This document shows, piece by piece, positions 15,876-23,108 of a stretch of 23,108 nucleotides of DNA. Each line of letters begins with the position of its first letter. The first letter of the stretch is position 1. Position numbers and translations under genes: made by a program. The notes below the pieces were generated by a model that saw nothing but the letters and a program-made list of their open reading frames with translations, made no database searches and was not told the origin of the DNA. The stretch is from an uncultured Lachnospiraceae bacterium (GTDB lineage: Bacteria > Bacillota > Clostridia > Lachnospirales > Lachnospiraceae). The stretch covers positions 28,662-51,769 of the forward strand of contig CAJUTD010000012.1 of the NCBI GenBank assembly GCA_910589635.1. The letters are read 5' to 3'.

Positions 15876-15914
15876 AAAAGGCTACCGCACCAAAAAACGG
15901 TACAGCAGCCTTTT
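15876..15914 (-). terminator. Intrinsic terminator after the DUF4190-like gene
   Basis: On the minus strand AAAAGGCTGCTGTACC pairs with GGTGCGGTAGCCTTTT, complete when G-U pairs are allowed, around a T-rich loop; it begins 47 bases after the stop at 15961. On the plus strand the same positions give A-C mismatches, which fixes the direction. Confidence 0.75.
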
Positions 15915-15960
15915 TAAACTTATCATTAATCAATTGAAAGCCTATCTTACTTATGAAATT

Positions 15961-16689
15961 TTAATAAGTCCGATAATTATTCATATCCTCCATATTCTGC
16001 AACATATCGTAATAATCCCGATAATAATTGCGGTAATAATCATTGAAACTTCCACTCGTGTCCATGACCGCTCCCATTATCATAAAAATTATCATAAACA
16101 CCAGCCCAACAGCGGAACATATAATACCGGCAATCGCCATACCCTTTCCCGTTCCCTTTTTCAGCTGTAAGACACCCATAACAATCGAAACAACCGCCAG
16201 CGGCACGCTCGGAAAACAGCAGCAACAAGTAACCAAAGACAGGATTCCACAGATTAAGGAAGCAATGCCATACCCCTGGCTCTCGTCCTGTCTGCCCGCA
16301 TCATATTGGCTGTAGACCGGCTCTGCATAACCGGAAAGCGGGGTCTGCTGGTTCTGCCCCTCATAATATTGATTGTAACCTGGCTGCTGGTTATAACCAG
16401 GCTGCCCATACGCTTCCTGCTGATTATAGCCGGATTGTCCGCTATAGCCTGACTGATTACTGCCATAATTAGCTTGTTGATTAAAATTCTGCTGATTATC
16501 GCCATAACCGGGCTGTTGATTCAAGTCCTGCTGATTATAGCCAGGCTGCTGACCGTATACCGGCTGCTGCGTCTGTTTCTGTAAGGTTACACTCGATTCT
16601 AGGCCTGAATCCGGCTGCCCAGACTCTTTGTTCAAACTTACGCCTGATTGCTGGCCGCTATTCTCAAACGTATTATTTTCTTCACTCAT
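15961..16689 (-). CDS. DUF4190-like membrane protein with Gln/Tyr/Asn/Gly-rich N-terminus
   Basis: The 242-residue product has three parts. Residues 1-40 are polar. Residues 40-130 are a low-complexity tract of QQPGYNQQ-like units. Residues 138-210 form two hydrophobic hairpin segments (GIASLICGILSLVTCCCC, with four consecutive cysteines at 155-158, and MAIAGIICSAVGLVFMIIF) joined by a KKGTGKG loop, the pattern of DUF4190 proteins. The C-terminus is Tyr/Asn-rich (NDYYRNYYRDYYD). The function of this family is not established; the soluble tail and N-terminus may bind or cluster at the membrane. AGGAGGAG lies just before ATG 16689. It is a single-gene unit with its own promoter and terminator, divergent from typA. 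Confidence 0.88.
   Translation of the reverse strand: MSEENNTFENSGQQSGVSLNKESGQPDSGLESSVTLQKQTQQPVYGQQPGYNQQDLNQQPGYGDNQQNFNQQANYGSNQSGYSGQSGYNQQEAYGQPGYNQQPGYNQYYEGQNQQTPLSGYAEPVYSQYDAGRQDESQGYGIASLICGILSLVTCCCCFPSVPLAVVSIVMGVLQLKKGTGKGMAIAGIICSAVGLVFMIIFMIMGAVMDTSGSFNDYYRNYYRDYYDMLQNMEDMNNYRTY
16360..16572 (-). repeat. Imperfect QPGYNQQ coding repeats
   Basis: Residues 40-110 of the DUF4190-like protein repeat short units of the type Q-Q-P-G-Y-N or N-Q-Q-x-x-Y-G about ten times. On the plus strand this appears as recurring CTGCTGATTATAGCC-like blocks. Such tracts may change length by slippage. Confidence 0.7.
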
Positions 16690-16736
16690 GTAAAACTCCT
16701 CCTGCTTTTCATTCTTTATTTCCAGTCATTAATCTG

Positions 16737-16765
16737 ATTATAACAGACCTCATTTTATAATACAA
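16737..16765 (-). promoter_or_regulatory. Promoter of the DUF4190-like gene
   Basis: On the minus strand TTGTAT (16765-16760) and a perfect TATAAT (16742-16737) are 17 bases apart, giving a leader of about 41 bases to ATG 16689. Confidence 0.7.
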
Positions 16766-16789
16766 GAAATATCCTGCACAAACCGGGAC

Positions 16790-16818
16790 TTGCCAAATAT
16801 GGCCGCGGGCAGTATAAT
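16790..16818 (+). promoter_or_regulatory. Promoter of typA
   Basis: TTGCCA at 16790-16795 and TATAAT at 16813-16818 are separated by 17 bases. The predicted transcript start near 16825 leaves about 52 bases to ATG 16877. Confidence 0.75.
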
Positions 16819-16876
16819 ACGCTAGTGTGATAAATAACCATAACAACTTACTGATTTGAGAAAGAGGGATATTTTT

Positions 16877-18706
16877 ATGAAAACGAAACGTGAAGATATA
16901 CGCAACATTGCCATCATCGCCCACGTAGACCACGGAAAGACAACGCTGGTGGACGAGCTCTTAAAACAGAGCGGCGTATTCCGCGCCAACCAGGAAGTGC
17001 AGGAGCGCGTGATGGATTCCAATGATATTGAGCGGGAACGCGGGATAACCATCCTCTCCAAAAATACCGCTGTATTTTATAAAGATACAAAAATTAACAT
17101 CATCGACACCCCCGGACACGCAGATTTCGGCGGCGAAGTAGAGCGCGTGCTCAAGATGGTGAACGGCGTCGTCCTAGTTGTGGACGCCTTCGAGGGCGCA
17201 ATGCCGCAGACAAAATTTGTGCTGATGAAAGCGCTGGCTTTAGACCTTCCGGTAATTGTATGTATCAACAAAATTGACCGCCCGGAAGCACGTCCTGACG
17301 AAGTGATTGACGAAGTATTAGAGCTGTTTATGGATTTGGACGCCTCAGACGAGCAGTTAGACTGTCCCTTTATCTATGCATCGGCAAGAGACGGCTATGC
17401 CGTAAAAGATTTAAATGATGAAAAGAAAGATATGACGGCCCTTTTTGAGACTATTTTGGAATATATTCCTGCGCCAGAGGGCGACCCGGACACCAGCACC
17501 CAGGTGTTAATCAGTACGATCGACTACAATGAATATGTCGGCCGTATCGGCGTTGGAAAAGTGGATAACGGCTGCCTGAAAATCAATCAGGACGCCGTAG
17601 TGGTAAACCACCATGAGCCGGACAAGCTGCAAAAAGTGCGTATCAGCAAATTATATGAATTTGACGGGCTGAATAAGGTCGATGTGAGCGAAGCGAAAAT
17701 CGGCTCCATCGTTGCTATCTCCGGCATTGCAGATATCCATATCGGAGATACCATCTGCTCCCCGGAAAACCCGGCCGCGATTGACTTCCAGAAAATCTCT
17801 GAGCCCACGATTTCCATGAACTTTGTTGTCAACGACAGCCCGCTTGCCGGACAGGAAGGTAAATTTGTGACTTCGCGCCATATCCGTGACCGCCTGTTCC
17901 GCGAGCTCAATACGGACGTCTCTTTGCGCGTGGAAGAGACCGACAGCCCGGACTGCCTGAAGGTCTCGGGAAGAGGAGAGCTGCATCTGTCGGTACTGAT
18001 CGAGAATATGCGCCGCGAAGGCTATGAGTTCGCCGTCAGCAAGGCAGAGGTATTATTCCACACAGATGAAAACGGCAAACGTACTGAGCCCATGGAACTT
18101 GCATATGTGGATGTCCCGGATGAATTTACCGGTTCAGTCATCGAGAAATTAAGCCAGCGCAAGGGAGAACTTCGTAACATGGGACCTATCAGCGGCGGTT
18201 ACACCCGTTTAGAATTTAATATCCCCTCCCGAGGGCTCATCGGCTACCGCAATGAATTCATGACAGATACGAAAGGCAACGGCATAATCAACACCATTTT
18301 TAACGGTTACGAACCCTACAAAGGAGATATTGCTTACCGCAAGCAAGGTTCCCTGATCGCCTTTGAGACCGGCGAATCCGTGACCTATGGACTGTTCGGG
18401 GCACAGGACCGCGGCACTTTATTTATCGGCGCCGGGGAAAAAGTCTATGCCGGAATGGTAATTGGACAGAGCGCCAAACCGGAGGATATTGAAATCAATG
18501 TGTGTAAGAAAAAACACCTTACCAACACTCGTTCGTCAAGCGCCGATGAAGCGTTGACCTTAACGCCGCCTAAAATCCTCAGTCTTGAACAAGCGTTGGA
18601 GTTTATAGATGCAGATGAACTCTTGGAAGTCACACCGGAAAGCCTGCGTATCCGCAAGCGCATTTTGGACCCCACCCTGCGCAAGCGGGCAGGATTTAAG
18701 AAATAG
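16877..18706 (+). CDS. typA: Ribosome-associated GTPase TypA/BipA
   Basis: The 609-residue product has the full length of the TypA/BipA family, a translational GTPase related to EF-G that binds the 70S ribosome and supports assembly and stress adaptation. GTPase motifs are AHVDHGKTT (15-23), RGITI, DTPGHADF, NKID and SAR; then come the beta-barrel domain, the EF-G-like domains, and the TypA-specific C-terminal domain (RGLIGYRNEF, NTRSSSADE). The frame is open from 16856, but GAGGG lies nine bases before ATG 16877 and that start gives the usual KTKREDIRNIAIIAHVDHG beginning. It is the only plus-strand gene here, single, with its own promoter and a strong terminator. Confidence 0.97.
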   Translation: MKTKREDIRNIAIIAHVDHGKTTLVDELLKQSGVFRANQEVQERVMDSNDIERERGITILSKNTAVFYKDTKINIIDTPGHADFGGEVERVLKMVNGVVLVVDAFEGAMPQTKFVLMKALALDLPVIVCINKIDRPEARPDEVIDEVLELFMDLDASDEQLDCPFIYASARDGYAVKDLNDEKKDMTALFETILEYIPAPEGDPDTSTQVLISTIDYNEYVGRIGVGKVDNGCLKINQDAVVVNHHEPDKLQKVRISKLYEFDGLNKVDVSEAKIGSIVAISGIADIHIGDTICSPENPAAIDFQKISEPTISMNFVVNDSPLAGQEGKFVTSRHIRDRLFRELNTDVSLRVEETDSPDCLKVSGRGELHLSVLIENMRREGYEFAVSKAEVLFHTDENGKRTEPMELAYVDVPDEFTGSVIEKLSQRKGELRNMGPISGGYTRLEFNIPSRGLIGYRNEFMTDTKGNGIINTIFNGYEPYKGDIAYRKQGSLIAFETGESVTYGLFGAQDRGTLFIGAGEKVYAGMVIGQSAKPEDIEINVCKKKHLTNTRSSSADEALTLTPPKILSLEQALEFIDADELLEVTPESLRIRKRILDPTLRKRAGFKK

Positions 18707-18714
18707 ACCTAAAT

Positions 18715-18772
18715 TGCTCCTTGTTGAGAAGAATCAAGATAATTGTTTCTCTTCAGCAAGGAGCATTTTTTC
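18715..18772 (+). terminator. Intrinsic terminator of typA
   Basis: A 13-pair stem (TGCTCCTTGTTGA against TCAGCAAGGAGCA, one G-U pair) spans 18715-18765 and is followed by TTTTTT. It lies eight bases after the typA stop and faces the end of the convergent PrsA-like gene. Confidence 0.85.
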
Positions 18773-18813
18773 TATCAATTTAAAATTTACATTAGATGTT
18801 CATAGAAATGTTT

Positions 18814-19914
18814 TTATTTACTTGATACTTGCAATGCTTCCAGGGCAATTTTTTCCAGCTGGTCTTGTGTGGTTGTCAATTTCATTTCTGCCTCTCTCTG
18901 CCGGGACTCTATCTCTTCGTAAGCCTGATCGGTCTGGACATTGTCTTTCAGCAGTCCTTCCACTTCCTCAAACGGCTGTACCGCGTGCTCAGAACGCTCT
19001 AAACAGCGCATCACCAGCAGATTTTCGCCGATTGCAAAAGGCTCGCACACTTCTCCCTGCTGCATCGTGGATGATGTCAGCCAGCGCTGCATATATGCGC
19101 CGCTTTTGCCTTCCTGCATATTCTGGGATGACATCTCAAGCTCGTAAAAACTAATATATGGGTATTTTTCGGTAAGATACTGCAAGTCTGTATTCTCCTT
19201 CATCTCCTCTGCCACCTGCCATATCTGCCCGTTGTCTGATTCCGCCTGCGTTGTCTGCGTATTTGATGATTCCGCCTGTGATGGCATTCCATTCCCTGAT
19301 TCTGTCATCGTTTCGGCAACCAACATTTTAACGCGCACGTCGCTCGTGTATGCCTGCTGATTCTCCTCATAAATCTTTTGCAGCTCTTCCGCTGAAACCT
19401 CATGCTTTTTTTTCAGCGCTTCCAGCACTTCGTATTCCAGCTGCGTATACACATAATCGTAATATTCGCGCATTTGAAATGAAGTCATTCCATACACATT
19501 GTCCCCGGATTCATCCGCCGCTCCACGCCTGTCGTTATCACCGTCCATCTGCGCGGCTAACGTCCCATAATCTGTCTTTGCGTCCATGCCTAAATCTGCG
19601 GCAAGCTGCACAATAGTCTTTTTCTCTTTTAATTCTTCCTCCGCAAGCTGCATAATCTGATCTAAAGGCCGCTCCCCCGTCTTCCCGGATGTCCAGAAAT
19701 CCTCACGGTTAGCTGTGTCCGTATCGTACTGCCGCTTAATTTCAGACTCATAATCGCCAAGAATCATCTGATATTCCGCTTTCACAACGGTCTGCCCTGC
19801 AATCTCCATGACAACATCACTGTCTTTCACAGTCTTTGTGCCGCAGCCTATCACTGCTGCGGCACAAAAAACTGCTGTCATGCACAGGATGTTTCTCGCA
19901 TACCTGTTTCGCAT
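18814..19914 (-). CDS. PrsA/SurA-like peptidyl-prolyl isomerase lipoprotein
   Basis: The 366-residue product begins with a lipoprotein signal and lipobox V-I-G-C (Cys24). It has a SurA/PrsA-type N-terminal helical chaperone region (IAGQTVVKAEYQMILGDYE, VSAEELQKIYEEN), then a parvulin-like segment from VRVKMLVAE to NLLVMRCLERSE. This is interrupted by a Ser/Gln/Thr-rich insert (about residues 200-225). The usual parvulin histidine after R (RHIL) is replaced (VRVKML), so it may act as a chaperone rather than an isomerase. The start ATG 19914 has GGAAGAG upstream and lies 12 bases after the GH30 stop, so the two genes form an operon and this protein may help fold the secreted enzyme outside the membrane. 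Family assignment is by pattern and could be wrong in the central part. Confidence 0.78.
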   Translation of the reverse strand: MRNRYARNILCMTAVFCAAAVIGCGTKTVKDSDVVMEIAGQTVVKAEYQMILGDYESEIKRQYDTDTANREDFWTSGKTGERPLDQIMQLAEEELKEKKTIVQLAADLGMDAKTDYGTLAAQMDGDNDRRGAADESGDNVYGMTSFQMREYYDYVYTQLEYEVLEALKKKHEVSAEELQKIYEENQQAYTSDVRVKMLVAETMTESGNGMPSQAESSNTQTTQAESDNGQIWQVAEEMKENTDLQYLTEKYPYISFYELEMSSQNMQEGKSGAYMQRWLTSSTMQQGEVCEPFAIGENLLVMRCLERSEHAVQPFEEVEGLLKDNVQTDQAYEEIESRQREAEMKLTTTQDQLEKIALEALQVSSK

Positions 19915-19926
19915 ACTGACTCTTCC

Positions 19927-22900
19927 TTACTTAATTTTTTTACTCTGTACAACCTTACTCCATGCCCCATTAAAAGTCTTAGTCTTTCCATTTACTTTAA
20001 CTTTCTTATAGGCACGGACGCGTACATAATATCTCTTGCCTTTTTTGAGCTTCTTAATTGTGGTGGAGGTCGTCTTTGCTTTCTTGACAGTCGCTTTCTT
20101 AACGCCCGATTTAAAGTTCTTCTTTAAACAGCACTGTACCTCATATCCGTCCGCCTTGGCGTCCTTTTTCCAGGCTGCTTTCAAGCTCTTTTTCCCCGGT
20201 TTTAACTTACTCTTAACCAGCAACGCCTGTTTCGGATTAACTATAATAGTCACGTTGGCTGTCTTCTTGTTATATTTCGCTGTCTCCGATGCGGTAATTG
20301 TGATGGTGCACTGGCCAATGCCCTTGACTTCCACCTTACCTGTCTTCTTGTTATAATTTGCTACCTTTGTATTAGAGCTCTTATAAGACAGCTTTCCATC
20401 TCCAGTCTTTACCTTTGCATTCAGTTTGAACGGTTTATCACCATATGCTTTCGTATAGCTCTTGGTACAGGTAATCGTTTGATTGCGTTTCTGCGGTTTC
20501 ACCGGAGGTTTTTCCGGCGTTTCGTCCCCGCTTCCCGGCATTAGTCCTAGATAAGCCAATGCCAGCGCTCTGCGGGCCTTATTTATTTGGGCTGTATCTG
20601 TGCTGCCGCCTTTCAGCAGAGCTTCCGCAGACGCCAACGCTGTCTGGAATGTCTGCCAACTGTCTTTGGAATATGAATTACCTGCTGTCTGACTCTTATA
20701 AAATGCAGTCCACTCCTGCAAATCCTTGGGGACTACAGGTTCTTTAAACGTGACATTTGCGCCAGATTTCCACCGATAGACTGCAATCTCTGAAACATTA
20801 CAAGCCGCGCTGCTGTCTCCCTCCGGCACTGCATATTTAATATACCGATAAGAAGTATTGTTGGGTACATCAAACCGGGAGGCATACACATTCGTCAAAA
20901 CTTTCTCAGCCGGAGCGTCTGAAATCGTGCAGAGCTTCGTCCAGTCCTGTCCGTCGTTCGATCCATAGAAAGATGCGCCGGTACACCGATCCGCAAAACC
21001 GTTCCTTGGCGCATAGCCAAAGCCCGCAATATTCTCCGCTGTTCCAAGGTCAATCTGTATCCATCCATCCGCTACACCGTCAAAAAAAGTGTCAAAATTA
21101 TTATCAACAACATTCTGCGGAATATCCGTCGTGCCATCGTTCCATGGAGCGCTTCCGGTTACCATGTCCGCCTTCAATGCGACTGTCTCTACACTGCCCT
21201 TATTCGCTTCCATCACGGAATCATTTTCTGCATATATTCCGGGAAGGATTTGATTTTTGATGACCTTCTCCGGCATCTCATAATTCTGTTCTACATCATA
21301 TTCCGTACCCTCAACGACAAATGTGGTAATGGAATTGGCCGACAAATCGACTTGAAGCTGCCTGTTGACCGAATCAGCAATGATCGAGGCATCTGACGAT
21401 ACATCTTTCCAGTTCTCGCCGCCATCAAGTACGCCGCTGGTGCGGTACGCCTTCACTGTGCTTCCCATAGATTTAAACTTGCTGAGGTCAAACTCCCAGG
21501 TCTTCTCGGAATCGGAAGTATTGATCGCCACAATGACGGTTTTCTTCCCCTGGGGATCATAAGCAATCAATGAATTCGCCTCGTCGCTTGTACCCATAAT
21601 GGTATATCCTGGACGGATGTACCTTGAGAACTGTCCGTAAGCATAATATTTCTTTGTCGGAATGATTACCTCATTATTATGGTCGGCAATGGCAATTCCC
21701 CAGTAACCAGCCTTAGAAGGATCATACATAACCGTACCATCATCGTACGTCATGGTCTTCATTTCCTCCAGGCTTTCTTTGGCGTCGTATTTGGAAGTAC
21801 TGTTTCTATCTATATGGACATCAATCGCATTCCACATAATCCATGCAGATGCCTTGAGGCCGTTCAGATCCGTGATAATTCTCTGGGCAAAGCACAGCGC
21901 CGGAGCCATCTCGCCGGCGTTCGTCCCCGCCGTCTTACCTACGTCTATCTCGGACATCCATAAATTCTTGCCTTCCCTTTCTGCCAAGGCGCATAATTCG
22001 GCACGTTTAGAACCTCCATATGTATGGGTATCAATCCGTTTTATAATATTTTTTGCATCAGCCGACAATTTATTATAAGAACTGATTGCCGTGTCAATAC
22101 TAGTCTCATCTGTGCCGCAGATGATTAGATTGCCGAGTACTCTCTTCACATTCTCATCTGTTGCATTTTTGAGCTGCCTTTGCAACTCCGCATTAAATTC
22201 AACAATTATCGTAGATTCGGAATTACCCTGGTCAAAATGGCATCCTTCCTGCTTGGGACTGTTCGCTCCCCAATAATTTGTAAAGGGCTCGTTCATCGGC
22301 GTAGTGCTTGTGAAGTCCACCAGGCCCTCTTTTGCCCAATGCACAATCACATCCGCCATATAAGCGGCGAAAGCCTTGTAGCAGTCTGCCCTCAAGTTAT
22401 CCTCACTAGATTTCACGGCTCCCGAACTGCACCCGCTGTTCGTCATGAAGTACGGCGGGGAATTGGAAAACGCCTCAGCGATAAAGTCCTCTCCGCTTGC
22501 TTTCATGGCCGCGCTGAGAATTGCCAACTGGCGATTATCTGCCGTCCAGTTATAATTCCATGCATAGCCGCTTGTCTCATCTGCCCTGGCATAATTGGCC
22601 GTATAGTACGCCAGATCGTGCTCTTGCAGATTCATTTTGGTTACATCTTGACAATATCCGGGGACTGCCGAATCGGAACGCTCAATATGTGCATCGTGGA
22701 GGAATTCATTCTCCTCCGCGTACTCTCCGCCGGTTACATTGTCGCCACCGCCTACATTATAACGCCCGATATTCATATCCAGCCCATCGTCACTGTAAAA
22801 TTTTGCCGCCGCTTCACTCGTAAGCTTCTCGCTATAGCCCAACCGGTTTGCCCACCAGCACAAGGACGTACCCCAGCCCTGAAACTCACCAAGCCCGTCA

Positions 22901-23067
22901 AAATTCGTATCATGAAATGTAGATGCTTTGCCGGGGATCATTTCTATCGTTGCATCTATGGCGGCTCTTTCTGCCGCCTTTACCTGACGAACCCCATCCA
23001 CCGGCAATGCTGTCAGGATCAGCGCCGCTGCAAGCGCAGCGCTGATACCTTTCTTCAATCCTCCCAC
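19927..23067 (-). CDS. Secreted GH30 glycoside hydrolase with binding and Ig-like/FN3-like modules
   Basis: The 1046-residue product has a signal peptide (about 1-32), then a GH30 (beta/alpha)8 catalytic domain and side beta-sandwich to about residue 597. Glu260 in TPMNEP is the predicted acid/base and Glu373 in LWMSEI the nucleophile. The SPPYFMTNSGCSSG block and overall layout resemble endo-beta-1,6-galactanases of GH30, but glucanase or xylanase activity is not excluded. Residues 625-775 look like an F5/8 type C (CBM32-like) domain, 785-850 a FIVAR-like helical module, 870-955 an Ig-like bacterial domain, and 958-1040 a Lys-rich fibronectin-type III domain. There is no LPxTG anchor; the basic tail may hold it to the wall. 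GTG 23067 follows AGGAG by about eight bases. Its promoter lies beyond the right edge. It is co-transcribed with the PrsA-like gene. Confidence 0.93.
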   Translation of the reverse strand: MGGLKKGISAALAAALILTALPVDGVRQVKAAERAAIDATIEMIPGKASTFHDTNFDGLGEFQGWGTSLCWWANRLGYSEKLTSEAAAKFYSDDGLDMNIGRYNVGGGDNVTGGEYAEENEFLHDAHIERSDSAVPGYCQDVTKMNLQEHDLAYYTANYARADETSGYAWNYNWTADNRQLAILSAAMKASGEDFIAEAFSNSPPYFMTNSGCSSGAVKSSEDNLRADCYKAFAAYMADVIVHWAKEGLVDFTSTTPMNEPFTNYWGANSPKQEGCHFDQGNSESTIIVEFNAELQRQLKNATDENVKRVLGNLIICGTDETSIDTAISSYNKLSADAKNIIKRIDTHTYGGSKRAELCALAEREGKNLWMSEIDVGKTAGTNAGEMAPALCFAQRIITDLNGLKASAWIMWNAIDVHIDRNSTSKYDAKESLEEMKTMTYDDGTVMYDPSKAGYWGIAIADHNNEVIIPTKKYYAYGQFSRYIRPGYTIMGTSDEANSLIAYDPQGKKTVIVAINTSDSEKTWEFDLSKFKSMGSTVKAYRTSGVLDGGENWKDVSSDASIIADSVNRQLQVDLSANSITTFVVEGTEYDVEQNYEMPEKVIKNQILPGIYAENDSVMEANKGSVETVALKADMVTGSAPWNDGTTDIPQNVVDNNFDTFFDGVADGWIQIDLGTAENIAGFGYAPRNGFADRCTGASFYGSNDGQDWTKLCTISDAPAEKVLTNVYASRFDVPNNTSYRYIKYAVPEGDSSAACNVSEIAVYRWKSGANVTFKEPVVPKDLQEWTAFYKSQTAGNSYSKDSWQTFQTALASAEALLKGGSTDTAQINKARRALALAYLGLMPGSGDETPEKPPVKPQKRNQTITCTKSYTKAYGDKPFKLNAKVKTGDGKLSYKSSNTKVANYNKKTGKVEVKGIGQCTITITASETAKYNKKTANVTIIVNPKQALLVKSKLKPGKKSLKAAWKKDAKADGYEVQCCLKKNFKSGVKKATVKKAKTTSTTIKKLKKGKRYYVRVRAYKKVKVNGKTKTFNGAWSKVVQSKKIK

Positions 23068-23108
23068 TTTCCAGTCTCCTTTTCCTTATCAGACAGTTTT
23101 TCGTACTG

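Larger units (their letters stand above)
15657..15960. other. Intergenic region upstream of the ECF operon
   Basis: These 304 bases hold no credible gene. They contain, from low to high coordinates, the sigma operon promoter, a cre-like palindrome (15733-15747), a 13-base odd palindrome TTATCTTAGATAA at 15798-15810 of unknown meaning, and the terminator of the DUF4190-like gene (15876-15914). Confidence 0.7.

Noticed and set aside
16709..16933. Minus-strand open frame of 74 codons across the typA promoter
   Set aside because: It covers two divergent promoters and the start of typA and has no ribosome site or similarity.

Overview
The window looks like chromosome of a low-to-moderate GC Firmicute, most likely a gut-type member of the Clostridia (Lachnospiraceae-like). 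This is inferred from the protein families: a long eukaryote-like isoleucyl-tRNA synthetase, an agr/ComD-type histidine kinase with a LytTR regulator, an ECF sigma factor with a large membrane partner, and secreted multidomain enzymes with Lys-rich Ig-like/fibronectin-like tails. No species call is possible from sequence reading alone. No tRNA, rRNA, CRISPR array, insertion sequence or prophage was seen.

Layout, left to right. (1) 1-3754, all minus strand: a drug/metabolite (EamA) transporter, a TPR lipoprotein broken by a one-base frameshift, and a secreted NodB-type polysaccharide deacetylase that runs off the left edge and carries three 112-residue basic repeats. The transporter and lipoprotein genes overlap by 11 bases, so the three probably form one operon. 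(2) 3770-9617, minus: ileS, driven by a near-consensus promoter, followed by glycogen/maltodextrin phosphorylase (glgP). (3) 9593-13953, minus: a two-component system (LytTR regulator then GHKL kinase, own promoter, strong terminator), then a separate tightly overlapped operon of a 60-residue two-helix membrane peptide, an ABC ATPase and an ABC permease. The permease stop codon lies inside the -35 box of ileS. (4) 14011-15960, minus: an ECF sigma factor with a single-pass membrane protein as probable anti-sigma partner. A perfect catabolite-repression-like palindrome lies upstream of its promoter. (5) 15961-18772: a Gln/Tyr/Asn/Gly-rich DUF4190-like membrane protein (minus), divergent from typA/bipA (plus), which ends in a strong terminator. 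(6) 18814-23067, minus: a secreted GH30 glycosidase with carbohydrate-binding, Ig-like and fibronectin-like modules, and 12 bases later a PrsA/SurA-like lipoprotein that may help fold it.

How they fit together: several modules act at the cell envelope (deacetylase, GH30 plus foldase, ECF pair, peptide-type two-component system with ABC transporter) between three housekeeping genes (ileS, glgP, typA). The least described unit is the LytTR/GHKL - small peptide - ABC cluster, which looks like a peptide-sensing or peptide-resistance module without an obvious peptide precursor nearby.
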